From: Epiperipatus broadwayi
Taxonomy: Eukaryota; Onychophora; Udeonychophora; Euonychophora; Peripatidae
NCBI GenBank assembly: GCA_028023455.1
Contig: JAQFVV010006208.1
Location: 3,142,963-3,206,962 of the forward strand
Direction of reading: 5' to 3'
Length of the DNA: 64,000 bases
Position 1 is the first letter of the stretch, and every line of letters starts with the position of its first letter. Below the pieces are notes generated by a model that saw only the letters and a program-made list of their open reading frames with translations, was not told where the DNA came from and did no database searches. Positions 34,336-47,640 of this stretch are shown here, in pieces. A program made the translations under genes and the position numbers.

Positions 34336-37300
34336 AACATGATATTTTATATAAAAATTGAATAATAGGGCAAAAATTGTATGGCATATGTAGATTGTAA
34401 AATATGGGTCATCCCCGCAATAGATATTTTTGCCTTTTATATTGTAACAGTCAAGTTTGTACATTCGCGTAACAGAATTCAGAATCCAAGCAAAAGAGAC
34501 CGAAGCTGACCAGACTAGGACTGTGACATCCCAAGTCCGACCACACTTCAACTCGTAAGCCAGTACTCCAAGACTCAAGACCCTACGAATGACCACCTTG
34601 AAATTACACATAGCATACTCCTTTATTCGCGGCTGACATAGGTCAGGGAGAAACAATGAGACTCATAATTAAATTACAAATTGATCGTATCTAACGAATA
34701 GCTAACTTAATGGAGACCTTTAATAATGCATATTCTATAACATAATAATGAGAATTGGATTGAATAATGAAACTGAGAGTGGACTAGGCTAATTTACTAA
34801 AGTTTAATTTCTTCAATAATAAGTTTGATCTAAACTATTTCTTACAAATTTTACACATGTAAAAATGCACGCAGGCATTTAATGGCTGAAGAGTTTGGAC
34901 AGATTCTTTGGTAGGATTAATAAATAAATTTACATTTTAAGTAAGATGAACGCAGCAGTTATTCATCTTACAATCTGTATACAATTATTTTACGAATTTA
35001 CATATAATAAATGCACGCAGGCATTTAAATAAATAGCTTATCACTACGCCATGTCTATCTTGTAACATATGAAGACTCCTCTTGATGTGTGGCTGAATAC
35101 TAATAATTAAACTAAACCTTGGTCAACACTTACAGTAGATGTTATCGTCTGTTTATATTTATTTAGTTAGCCTAAATAGGGCTGCAATAACTTAGATTGA
35201 CGAGACTTTTAAGAATATCTCAGACAACTGCTGAAAGAACTAAAATAGGGAGGTAGAGTTGGCTGCTCTGGATGTACTAATGCACTATAGCACCAGCAAT
35301 ACAATAATAAAGTCACTCTGCGGATGGATTGGTAGATCAAGGGTTTCTGCGACAAACGCCGGTACCCTGAAAAACGATCGTTAAGCTGCATGAAAAGGAA
35401 CGAATAGTTCAGAAAGGCGGGGGACTTACGTGCTAACCTGGCCTTAAACTCAGGCTTCATGACTGCTCTACCCTATGAGAGGAAGATGTGCTGGCTTAAC
35501 CGAGGCTCCATCTTATATATGTAAATATACGTGGCAGCAAAACGAGAAAATATTAAAGTGAATAAATCACATCCGCCAAGCAAAGCATTTGTAAAATTTA
35601 TATTCTATAGGCAAGAACAATAGCTTATTAGCTTAATCAAATAGAAGCCAACTCTTAGGTAGCATGATAAAATATATGCTATAGATGGGAATAATTACAG
35701 ATAATCTTTGCTGTTCCAGATTAATCTAATTTGTTATGGATCAACTGACTAGTATTTAAAAGGAGGGAAAAGTATATTTGATGGGGTTTAATAAATAACT
35801 TAAATAGCAAATATACTTATAAATATTTATCAAGGTTAGTCTATTTCTTAGTATTTAAAATTTAAACCTCACTAAAATAAGCCACATTGCAAAAATTTAC
35901 AATTAAACAATTATCAAAAAAATATTAAATAATAACGAGTCGTTACTATTTTCTTAAGAGGGTTTCGAAACAGCGCACAGAAATAAGATTATAAATAATT
36001 AAGTGAAGAGGTTTTAATTAATCTCTTCTTAAAATATTAAAATTTAGTATTCGCTGTTTCGAAGCATCAGCATATCATAAAATAAATATAACAAATATTA
36101 AAAACTATGTGATAAAAAAAAATAACTAGAGACATGACTGCAGTGATAGTTTAAAGTAGAAACATTAATTAATTTCTTAAGGATGGAAATTTTAAAAGCA
36201 AGTGAATCATTTTTAAAACAATAAAAGAAAAGCTTTAACATTAAAAATATATTGAGTGGTTAGTTAGCTAACTAGAATTTAAAAAGGTAGTTTGAAATTA
36301 TACATAAAATGTACAGAAAATATATAGAGCTCTGCAGTTTAAAGTGATTTACCGATATTATTAGATGCTTGAGCTGGAGCTTGGTGAGTTTTATGAGCGG
36401 CTTGCAGCATGCTCTTCTTTTACGGGTGGTTTGTAAATATTATAGCAGCATTCTTCTTTTTTTTAAGTTAGATGGTAGATATTGTAGCGGCATTCTTCTT
36501 CTTTTCAGTTAGGTTGTAGATGTTATAGCGGCATTCTTACTTATAAACGGTGGCGGATGGAAACGAACCCGTCGCCTCCTTACGGAGTGACAGCTAAGAC
36601 GGCCAAACTAGCCGGACATCTCAGTTCAAAACTAGATTTGATTTTTAAATATAAAATGCGCTTCAAAATGGAGTCTCCTCTCAGTATATAGATCTCAGTC
36701 AGTTCTCCGTATTAAAACTCAGCCAGTTCTTCTCCGTATTATATCTCAGCCAGTTTCCCTTCCCGCTCAAAATATGGCCCATTTATATCTTTTTCTTATA
36801 AGCTTAACACCTTTAGGAATTTTCTTTGCTTTATGATTATATTTTTTTAATTAATTTTGTTAACATACAATCTGCTTTCAAATATGCTGATAAGTTTCTG
36901 AGGTGTTATAACTTTTACTTAATTCCGTTTTAATTAAATTCTAAAAACATGTAGTTTTGATCTTAAATATTTGATAAACTATTAAAGTATTTCAGTTATA
37001 ACTTTTATGGTTATTTTATAAAACTATTTTGCCATAAACAATTTTAATCCAAAATAACTTAAATGTTTATATCTGACGCAATTTTGATTAGCCAGATTTT
37101 AAAATGACTTTTTAATTTGACCAAAGGTAGGTGTGGTCACTAATTAAATACTTGTTTACGACAGAATCTGTTTCTAACCAACTTTTAATTCTAAGAAAAA
37201 AAAAATCTTAATTTTTAAAGAAGACTTCTCGGCACATTTGAAAGAAAACCTTTTTAACATTTTTAAATAAACATTTTAAAATATTTTCATCTTTTAACAT

Positions 37301-38240
37301 TTTAAATATATAACACATTTTAATGTTTTAAATCATGCCACCCCTATATACATTACAAATATAGGTTGGATTATATATCCACATACGAATTAAAATAATA
37401 AATTTATTAATAAATTGAACCTTATCATTATTTAACATAATAAAAGTATTTTATTAAAATAAACACGATATTAATAATAATACACTATAATTCTATCAAA
37501 CCTATCTAATTATAGCGTTCTTTCGTATGTAAATATATAATGCTGTTCAGACAGCCATGACAGCAAATTGTAGTTTTATTTTACATATTATAGTTTAAAT
37601 GAGATTCGAATCTAACACAGACAAGTGGGATACTAGATTGATGATGAAACGGCAAGGGATTAGGAGGTTCCCATTTCAATATTTAGTAGTTATTTGCTTC
37701 AGACTTATCTGCTGTAAGCTTGAATAAATAATGGAATCCAAATGATAATGCTTATATATATTGCCAGTTTAATTTTTGGCTATTATAATCCATTTTTATT
37801 AAACCATCAAATCACATGATCACTATTTCATTCATTTGTATTACCATATTTAGTAATGGCGCATGATGAATCAGTTGTTAATTAAATTCTTTTTAGTATG
37901 GACAAAATTTGTATTTACAAATTTTGAAACCATTTTTATTTCTTTTTCACTATTCAAACTAGGGGTAAATAACTTGTTTGATAGTTATATAGATCTGACA
38001 TTTCTAAAATATTTACATACTAGCCTAGTATCTTATCTGTAAATATTCAAGAAAGTTAATTTATATTTAAATCAGAGATTATAATCTTGATAAATAAAAG
38101 AGAAGTAAAATTGGCTGCTAGATTTATGAGCGCAAATCCCTATTTTTCACTAAATATAATTGAAATCGTAAAACATAGTGTGAATATTATAAGTATATAC
38201 TCTTATTCTTCTTTTTTACTTTCTTCACATTTCTTCATAT
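34336..38240. other. Intron 3 sequence with GC-richer blocks and a tRNA-like head; no genes
   Basis: GC-richer stretches at about 34430-34660 and 35180-35510 are unassigned (LTR relics possible). ATGCACGCAGGCATTTAA is repeated at 34865 and 35011. At 36540-36630 the - strand has CGGGTTCGTTTCCATCC, a B-box-like SINE head. A decayed family A end (AATCACATGATCACTATTTC) lies near 37808. TTTCGAAACAGCG is inverted at 35970 and 36050. Confidence 0.4.
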
Positions 38241-38244
38241 ATAT

Positions 38245-38345
38245 TGCTTATAATAACTTCTTTCATATACACTTTAATGCAAAAATTTTTTTTAATAAAA
38301 CTGCTTTATTTTCCCGACAGTTTTGACTGTCCGGCAGTCTTCATC
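38245..38345 (-). repeat. Family E arm (left member of a distant inverted pair)
   Basis: TTGCTTATAATAACTTCTTT, CATATACACTTTAATGCAAA, then TTTATTTTCCCGACAG, running into the hammerhead-like core on the - strand with GACTG/CAGTC stem II. Confidence 0.6.
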
Positions 38346-41300
38346 AGAGTTACAATATTTGAATGATATAAATACATAACCATTTCTTCATATATATATA
38401 TATACACATATGTATATCAAAATATATACACATTTATCCCCTATATATATATATATATATATATTCTAACCTTCAACTATGTGTAGCTCCACTACACATC
38501 ATACCAACCACGTTGGGGGCCATAATCTAACCTTGCTCTCGTGCATCCTCACTTCAGAATAGTATATGATATAAAATAAAATGGGTTCTAGCTCAGTTAA
38601 TAATTAATAAATAAAATATTCAGCATTAAAATTAAAATGTTTCACTAGCTCAAATGTAAAATACGAATAAGGTTCAGTTTTAAAAATAAATAAATATTTA
38701 ATATTTTCATGAGACTTGAAGTAAAAATACAGGTGACAAGATAGATTACATTGAGCCAATATCCTACAGGATACCACCTCAATGGCATAAGAACACTATC
38801 CCCCTTATTACTATTTTAAATAACAAACTCATAGTATTCTTACGACTTTAATAACTTTTACTCACTAAAATTAAACTAATAATTAAATCTTAATCTTCTA
38901 TTTATAATAATCTAGCTCAATAAAATAATCTCAGGTTCATAAAGTTTATTCTAAGTTAATTTAAAAATACGGTAGTAAAATATGAGAAGGGATTTTATGT
39001 CATAATCTACTACACTGAAACTAATAATAATAATAATATTCTTCATTGTTTAGCTACTACTGGATATCTTTTCTTTTCATTATATTTTTATTACCATAAT
39101 AAAATAATTTTATGTAATCTTTTATCTTCATGTAATAATATAATAAATACATGGTAGCATATGATAATCTGATAAACAAAGGATGTGTGGCAACTGATAT
39201 CATATAATTCAGTATACTATTGTGATAACTGATTTATGACCAATAAAACAATGTAAAATTATAATTATTTAATTAAAAGAATACCAATAAAATATTTAAA
39301 TTCTTAAAATACTTCTCTGTTTATCTTTTTGTGCAAAATTATATTTTTGTTTCAATTGTTACGAATATAACGTGATTTCATGCAGTGAAGTAGAGAAATA
39401 AACAATCAAGACACAAAAATTTTGAAAAACAAATTTTAACAAAGTTTATTAACAACAACAAATAAAATAAACAATTTATGTACACTATTTACAATGGATA
39501 TCCTTATTTTAATCTTACATTTTTATCTACTAAGTTATATAAAAATAGTTTATAGTTTAGTTATATCTTTATTTATACTTAAGACAAAATTAAAAAAAAT
39601 GTTACCATTTGGTTTCTCATTATGGTTAACTTATTATAAATATATTTACTTATTAGCAGAATATTTCATCCTTAATATTATTAAACTATCTTATTTTTAA
39701 AAAAAAAATCATAGGAAAACATTCTACAGAAGAAAAACAAAATTAACTTTATAATGAGTATGGATTTCTCAAAATATTTAAAAAAAATTTCATCTTGCAA
39801 AGTCAAAGATGTTACATAAAATATTCATCCAAAATTCAGTACTAGATTTTAGTGTTTTATCACACGATGTTTACTAATTATAATATATTCTTATTTAGCC
39901 TTACTTTAGTATGATGTAAGTGTAATAATCAATATATTCCTGTTATTCAATAAACAAAAAAATATACTATGCATATTGTTTATATAATTTACATTGTACT
40001 ATTGTATTTTTAAAATATGCAATACTTATTTTTCTCTTAAAAAATAATAATAAAGCATTTAAAAATAATTAACATTTCAAAGAAAACATCTTGTTTAGAT
40101 ACTCTATTTTAAAAATTTATATTTCATTTCCGAAAATAAATTCAAAATATATTCTATGATTCTTTCCTTTCCTTAGGATACTTTGTACCTTCAATTTCAA
40201 GTTATAAATTCTATTCCTTCTAAGCAAATAAACCAATCTTGTACAAAACGATAGCATAACCTAAGTTCTAAATTATTTACCATTTCTTTTCAAAATATCT
40301 TACTAAATGATGCAGTTACATGAAATAAAGATAGCGAAACAGATGTATAGGATTTAAGGAAGAAAGATAGAGTATCACTCTTAATATATCTCAAAAAATC
40401 ATGGCACAGTGCAAAGAGGTATGACCTTTACCTGTCTAATAACCTCTAATACATGAACGATGTTAAAGCTATTTCTTCAGCTTTATGTAAAACATCAAAT
40501 ATTTAAAGACATATAAAACACTGTCCAAATAAAATGTGTATCAGCCATAGGGCTTTGTTAACTATGCTGATAACCACATAAAGACTAAATATTATTTTTA
40601 TTCCTTATCATATCCTATTTTTTTTAAAAATACATCATCTTGGTTTCCTGCTAACTATAGTACTTCCAAGCCACTATCTCAACATTATTTCTCAAGATTT
40701 TTCTACATCTTACATCGATAAATAACTATCTGCATTTACAAAACAATAAATAAAATTCATTGATAGTTTAAAACAATTTCACTGTTCCATAAGAAAAGTT
40801 TGCTTACTTCATTATTCTATATGTTTAATCATATACAATCTACTTAGACAATATTTGAATATCCAATAATATGAAAGTTCTAAAAGAATCACATAATTAT
40901 TTGTTATTATGTTGGATTATATCACTAATATATAAAAAAAAAATAATCGTCGTATGCATATTTTCAAATCAATCCTATCTCATAATGGTTTTTTTTTTTA
41001 ATGTTGTATGAAAATGTGTTACATATAATTAAAACTTTTACACTTCATTCTTAGATTTATAGATGATCTAAAGAAACAAAAAATATACATTATAAATTAT
41101 TAATAGTTATTAATATTACCAAATAACCTTTATCTATTCATCGCGTTCAGTAGGCTTCCTTTATCCACTTGAGCATTGCAGATATAAAAAATTCACACCC
41201 ATACACTTTATTTTAAAAATGTTCTTATAAAAAATTATTAAACTATTATATTATAAAGTTCTAATATTAATAAATTAATGTTTTTCCTAATCTTATATAA

Positions 41301-43720
41301 AATAGAAAATTTACATTTAACTAAGTTAGTAAAATAATAAAAATTTAAAAACTATAATTACGTCTTCACTTGACAATAGTTCATGATAAAATCCAAAAAT
41401 GTTCATTATTTTCTCTAGAGTTTTAAAATGTTCTCCTCCAAGCGTGTTAAAGTTTAAAAATAAAAATAGTTATTAATCCATTTAGTAAAATTTATAGAAA
41501 ATAATCCTTGGTTTTAGTATTTAGGACGATAATTATTAAATCATAATATTAATTAATCCCGTGAAGCTTCTTAATATTCTCAGCCAATATTCTCTGTGGC
41601 GTATCCGATGCATCTTCCATCTAATTTAGTTTTAAAAATACTTGGTAAACTTTTTTTTTGTTTTACAATATTTCCATGGATCCTTTTTATTCAACTATGT
41701 GTTCACTTTTTTTATATAAGTTTTCATCCTTAATAAATTTAAACTTTCGTTTGATATTTTTTTATATATCACCTTTTTAAAAAAAACTTCAAGTACTATT
41801 AAGCAAATGTTTTCTAAATACATTTTAAACAATTCTAAGACTGGAGGTTTTAATATCAAAAATGCTTCAGTAACATATTCTCCTGGGTTCTTTCTTTAAT
41901 TCTTGAAAATATTTTTTTTTAAAATGTTACCTTCAGAAAGGATACAACATTTTACTCCTTTTGATATAATATTATATAAAATGATTTATAAGATATAATT
42001 GTCTTATTACTATTTTTAAAAAATAAATCTTAGATAAACTTATAAATAATACGTCTCAATACATTTTTTTTTTAAGAATCCGTATAATGTCCGAATTGAG
42101 GGTTTTATGCACTAGAACAGTTCTCCGGTGAAGCATTAATAAAGCTGTATCAAAATATTCCAAAAATATTTTTATATTATTAGAATTTATATCCATTTTA
42201 TTCCACAGTATATCCACTTTTTATTGCGAAGTTTAGGTCAAATTTCAGATAAAATAATCCTAGCAAGTAACTTTTAAAATTTAGAAAATCATTTTCACGA
42301 AGTTCCCAAATATATTATTTTTTTAAACTCTCTTTTGCAAAATACTTCTAAAAATATCAATTAGTTTTTTGCAAATAAACTATAAGAAAGTATTAAAAAT
42401 TGACTAAAATAAAAATTTTAAAGTACTATCTTTTGATAGCTACTAATATACCTTTCTCTGGTTTCAATACATTATTAATCTCCCCCTATACTCCCGTGCA
42501 ATTCATATTTATAGTCTGTAAGAATACCTCATTTGATTGGTTGATTCTTACTTTAACTTGAGAACAAATTTACATATTTTCAGTTTATAGCAGAATCAAG
42601 TTTCAAAAAATAAAAATTTTTATGACGTAATAAAATTTAAAAAATATTATTTAAAATTCCTTCTAAATCAATTATTGTTTCACTAAAATTACTTAAATAC
42701 TTTTAAAATAACTTTTAAAATAATTTTAATAACCTATTCCATTTTTTTAATATTCAATTTATCTTGTTTTTATTTAAATAAAATATTTAATTTTTATTAT
42801 AACTGTATTCGTCTTTATGATACTATTTAAAACATTACATTATTTAAAACATATTATACGATAGTTAACTTAATGTTTAATACTATTTACTTTTATGATA
42901 GGCAATAATTCCATCCAATTCTATACTGCAATTTCAAAATATTTTAAACTTTATTATTAATTCAAACAAGCGTGTGTGAGAAAGTATGTAATATACAAGT
43001 CACATGATTAATAACTTTGACAGACGATTTTTAATCTATTTCTCTGCCTAGATTTATAAAATTGATACACTTATTATATTATATAAAATAATTATAAAAA
43101 ATTTGGAAGAATAATTTTAAAAATATAGAACTAGATATAATTTTCACCATCATAAAGTTTATTTTTAAAATATACCATATTAATTTTGACAATTAAATAT
43201 GACTTTATAAATTTAAAATATAACATTTATTACTACAAGTTTTAAACTATTAAAATCGAACTTTTTAAATATACTTTTAATATTTATAGCTGAGTTATTT
43301 AATATGGCCAGCTTTTACAACCATATGCAACAATATTTTAAGCTTTACTTAACTACTTTTAAATGATTCGCTATAATTTTATATACTACGTATTTTCTTT
43401 AGCTTCAAATTGTACTTTATAACATAATTGACAAACTATAATTAATAAATCAAAAGAAAATATTCTAAAATTTAAATTTTTTAGTAATTGACTGTTATGA
43501 ACTATTACCGACCTATAGAAAAGGGCACAATATATATATAGATCCCCAACACCCTTAGACCTATATATAAAATCCATATATATATATACATATGCATATC
43601 CAAATATATACACATATATCCTTTAAACATACAGATACACATATACCCATAGACATATATACAAATCTATATATAAATACACATCCATATATATACACAA
43701 CTTATATATAAATAAAAAAA
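38346..43720. other. 5.3 kb extremely AT-rich region between inverted family E arms
   Basis: (TA)n-rich patches occur at both margins (38385-38465 and 43530-43710). In between is A/T-dominated sequence without any ORF, tRNA-like box or recognised transposon domain; the short open frames are compositional. A block with tttattaacaacaacaaat near 39450 is the only LTR-like hint. I cannot say whether this is one large element or ordinary intron. Confidence 0.5.
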
Positions 43721-43724
43721 ACTC

Positions 43725-43805
43725 AGGAAAATAAGTTTTATTAAAAAAATTTTTTGCATTAAAGTGTACATAAAAGATGTTATTATAAGCAATATATGTG
43801 AATAT
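43725..43805 (+). repeat. Family E arm (right member of the pair)
   Basis: CTCAGGAAAATAAGTTTTAT, TTTTTTGCATTAAAGTGTAC, then GATGTTATTATAAGCAATAT: the reverse complement of the arm at 38245 with few differences over about 75 nt. Confidence 0.6.
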
Positions 43806-44295
43806 TATAATTATAATAGTATTATTGACATTAATTGTTTATTCAAGCTTACAATAAAGGTTAATTGTGATATGGATTGCAGAATTATTAGATTTTAGAT
43901 GCCAGCATATGTATGTAAATGATTAACAATTACATCTGAAATAACAATAGAAGTGACCCATCATTAACTGAAAGCATTACAAAGATGTAATGCTGCCCCT
44001 TTCATGAAATTTATGCTAGACATCCTTTTCAGAACAAATATACCAAACAAAACATTGCATAACTTTTGTCTTCTTGGTTTTAATAACTGAATACTCAAAT
44101 TTATTTATAGATGGTTTTAGAGAAGTTAAAGTGAATAAACATCACATGGCCACCACTTCTTATGCTTGTGTATAACTGTTTTAAAACAGGCAAAACTCAC
44201 TATACGTATTGCCACACACAGCAAGCTAGAGTAATAAATGGATGCCAGAAGGCTTGTGCATAAAATCCCCATCTAGTGCCTACTCATCCAATATC

Positions 44296-44337
44296 CCCAT
44301 AGTCTGTTTCTGGCTTGTGGCCTTCTTCAGTGAGGAA
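44296..44337 (-). ncRNA. Hammerhead motif of the reverse half (mutated)
   Basis: The - strand core reads CTGAAGA with the same stem II and GAAAC. The triplet region is altered (GACTATGGGG), so cleavage is unlikely. Confidence 0.45.
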
Positions 44338-44360
44338 CCTTGGATCTGAGAGCACTAGGT

Positions 44361-44402
44361 TCCTCACTGATGAAGGCCACAAGCCAGAAACTAGTCTGGG
44401 GA
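44361..44402 (+). ncRNA. Hammerhead ribozyme motif, type I, sense to the dynein gene
   Basis: Stem I 5' strand TCCTCA (44361-44366), CTGATGA (44367-44373), stem II GGC-CACAA-GCC flanked by A/A, GAAAC (44387-44391), TA, GTC (44394-44396, predicted cleavage after 44396), stem I 3' strand TGGGGA (44397-44402). All core bases are intact. Short self-complementary stem III (ACTAGT) suggests activity as a dimer. Confidence 0.68.
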
Positions 44403-45331
44403 TGTTGGATGAGTAGGCACTAGATGGGGATTTTATGCACAAGCCTTCTGGCATCCATTGATTACTCTAGCTTGCTTTGTGTGGCAATACGTATAGTGAG
44501 TTTTGCCTGTTTTAGAAGTTAAAGTGAATTACTTGGATTCAAAATCTTAGGATAATTCAGATAATGAGCTTGAATTAATGTAAAAAAAATATAACGTGAG
44601 AAAAATCCTGCTTCTCATTAGAAATTGCATTATCAATGGCTGTCCGAAATCACATTAGATGGCCTCGCAGTAAAACAAATAAGGTGAATTATTGCTTTTA
44701 ATGCACACACACAAAGTGTTTCTACAATAATGTGAATTCAGGTTATGTGAGGATTCTAAGTAAAATATAATAGAATGTTTCAGATATGAGAGTTAATTAT
44801 GAAAAACTACTAATCAGTGTTAGGCTATTATTGCCTTTTAGGATAAAATTTTGGCTTGTAAAAGTATTGATAACTATTTCCATGAGAAACAGTTTTTTCA
44901 ATCTACTTTCTATGCTTTTTTTTATTCTCTCCATTGTTTGTCTTTTACGTTATTGTCTTTAATCATTTAGACGATAAGGATGGGCTGTACTGTTTTTTTA
45001 TATCTCAAAGATGTTGAGCATTGAGGAACCAAATGTTTAATCAAATAAATTAGTCTACAGATGATCTGGTCACCTAGAACAGTGTTTCTCAACTGACTTC
45101 ATGCTGTGGACCAATAAATTTTTTTATTACAGACCAAATGAAGTATTGAATTTAAAAAAATGGTAGTGAGTTTTATAGTGAAGTATAATTATTATAGGGT
45201 TTAACAAATTTAATATGTATGTATTTTCAGAGAATGCTAAAAAAACAGAATAATCGACAGAACTATATAAAAGTAAATTAATTAACAAAATATTAAACTA
45301 CTAATATACAAAATGTAAAAAAAAAATTAAT

Positions 45332-45600
45332 AATATTTAAATAAAACAGGAAAAACTCACTATACGTATTGCCACACACAGCAAGCTAGACGAAGGCCAC
45401 AAGCCAGAAATTTAATCTGGAGATATTGGATGAGTAGGCACTTGATGGGGATTTTATGCACAAGCCTTCTGGCATCCATTGATTACTCTAACTTGCTGTG
45501 TGTGGCAATACGTATAGTGAGTTTTGCCTGTTTTAACAAGTTATACACAAGCATAAGAAGTGGTGGTCATGTGATGTTTATTGGCTTAAATATTTAAATA
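45332..45600. mobile_element. Hammerhead element family A inserted in the hAT relic, 12-bp target duplication
   Basis: AATATTTAAATA occurs at 45332-45343 and 45589-45600. The left end is arm tip AAACAGGAAAAACTC; the right end carries the full outer piece ending CATGTGATGTTTATTGGCT. The hammerhead core is eroded (AGACGAAGGCC...GAAATTT), with most of the reverse half lost. Confidence 0.75.
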
Positions 45601-45734
45601 ACTGAGTGAAACATAATTATAATTGTAAAACCAAAAATTAATGTGATTGTTACTGATTCTTATCAGTAATTAGCTTATCAAGTCTTGGAAATATAGTTGT
45701 TAATAAATAATACAAAAAACTGTCAGATAATGAC

Positions 45735-45900
45735 AATTATTCTTCATGTATAAATCATGATAAACAAAGCAGCCAAACAGTATACCAGAATCATGGTATA
45801 CTGTGCCAAAAGCGCTTGGCAAATTGTTCGTTGTGATTAAGATTGTTTGAATTTTGGCTGCTCTGTTTATCACGATTTATTCACGAAGAATAATTTTTAA
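45735..45900. repeat. Short palindrome with AGCGCTTGGC centre
   Basis: ATTATTCTTCATGTATAAATC ... AAAGCAGCC is mirrored by GGCTGCTCTGTTTATCACG ... GAAGAATAAT. The central GCCAAAAGCGCTTGGC resembles CCCGAAAGCGCTTGGCG at 2793-2809, after the PLE fragment at 2330-2742. Confidence 0.6.
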
Positions 45901-45939
45901 ATATATTTGTGATAAGCTGGATTTATTAATAAACGATTT

Positions 45940-47640
45940 CTTTTCTTTGATTTTATGAGTCATTGCAGAAAATGTTGCTTCACATAAGTATGTGATCAAA
46001 ATGGTAATAACACCCTTAAGGCTTTTTCATGTAATGTTGAATATCCAGTTTTAATTTTAATCCAAAACTGAGTTGTACTTGTCGAATTAAATAATAACTT
46101 GAATGTATCATCACAACTTAAGTCTATTAATTTTCCTGTTCAAAATCACTTAGGTTATTTTATTGTTCCATAAATGAATTTAAAATCCACATATTGCCAT
46201 TCTGCATCTTTTTCCTGTGGACAATATTGATTAAATGCACAATAAAGTCCTGTTTAATGTCCATAAATGGTGTTTTTCAATTTGCTGATATTTACATCAA
46301 CTTCATTTATCAATTCCGAAAATGAATGGGACATGTCATAGTTTTTTTCGTCTACATGCTTACCCCATAGTTTTAACTTTTTTTTGAATGACTCAGTTTT
46401 ATTCCATAAATCAAAAGTAGTACTATTTGCTTTCAGGCTTAAATTTAGTTCGTTTATTAATAAAAATATATCCGATAAATAAGCCAGTTTAGCAGTCCGA
46501 TTGTTGTTGAAAAATATTTCCCAATTCTCAATTTCTTGTTTGTAAAACTTTTTTTATTAATTTATAGTCTTGTTAATATTTTTTTGCTTTTAAAAACCAT
46601 CATACTTCTGCATGAAGTTATAAATTTTCATTTCCGAGTCCCATTTCATTACATAAACTTGAAATTAGTCTTGAATTTAGTATGTTGCATTTAATATAAT
46701 TTATTATTTTTTATCGATTGAATAAGAACATTGTCCAAATCAGTAATAGACAAATTTTTAGCAGTTAATGCTCACGGTGTATAACACAATGAATAAAAGT
46801 CATTTGTTTGTTACTTTCTTCAATTTTTTTGCAACTCCTGAATGTTTTCCAGTCATATTTGCCATGCTATCAGTACATAAGCCAAATACAATTTTTCCAA
46901 CTGAATTATGTTTGGTGTAATTATCAATTGTTTTAAATATATCCTAACTAGTTGTGTGTTTAGAAAGTTCAACACAACAAAAAATTATTTTTTTACATCA
47001 TTGATTTTGTAATTAGCATAATCAATGTAACATAAAAGTATGGTTTTGGTAACATCTGTAGATTCGTCTATTTGAATTGTGAACAATGATTTGCTTACTT
47101 TTTGAATTAATTGGTTTTCAACATCAATCACTAATTTATTAAATCTTCATTGATTAGTATTATTAGAAAGCAGCAAAGTTTTCATTTTGTCTACAGCAAC
47201 TATATCTAGGATTTTAGAACACATCTATTAAACATGATTTAAGTTTTCGGCAATAGAATATTGCTTTTTACATTTAAACAGGCAAAACTCTCTATACAAT
47301 AGTGCCATTTACTTATCCTTAAAGCAATTAAATACGATGCTTTTACAAGAGACTCATTGATTTAAAAAAAATTTTAAAAAGCTGATTTTTTTTCATTTCA
47401 CCGCTTTTATGTTCAAAAAAATTCAGTGGCTTATTTTGTAGATTTGAATGTTTGATCTGTAATGATATATTAATTTTGCTGGTTTCATTCATTGGCTAAA
47501 ATTTTTCTGCAAATAATAATGCATTGTCTAGGTAAATTTTTTTCTGATTCGGAACAAGAAATGAAACCATATTTTAAATAACCAGGATTGAATGGATGAA
47601 CAACAGTACATTCTTGTTTTGCCTGAGGCAAATCATTTTT
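45940..47640 (-). pseudogene. ZBED-type hAT transposase pseudogene
   Basis: Read on the - strand in broken frames, the order is: a BED-zinc-finger-like start (YGF...QC...C.KILANE, then a block matching the KP-x-KL-x-x-H helix); IQIDESTDVTKTILLCYIDY; a CTDSMANMTGKHSGV block; IHCVIHRE; LNSRLISSLCNEMG; and at the C-end ITYLCEATFSAMTHKIKEKK (about 45995-45940). This is the standard order of ZBED5/FAM200/SCAND3-like hAT transposases: BED finger, RNase-H-like core with DEST Asp, CH block, and the TYLCE...FS dimerisation block. Many stops and frameshifts show it is dead. Vertebrate relatives have been domesticated, but nothing here supports that. Confidence 0.7.

Larger units (their letters stand above)
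44121..44529. mobile_element. Hammerhead-bearing element family A, most complete head-to-head copy, 16-bp target duplication
   Basis: The body 44137-44513 is flanked by AGAAGTTAAAGTGAAT at 44121-44136 and 44514-44529, a perfect 16-bp repeat. The left end is AAACATCACATGGCCACC; the right end stops at GTTTTGCCTGTTTT. Reverse and forward halves are nearly symmetrical and each has its own hammerhead, facing outward from the centre near 44350. Perfect flanking repeats and low divergence suggest a recent insertion. Confidence 0.85.
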
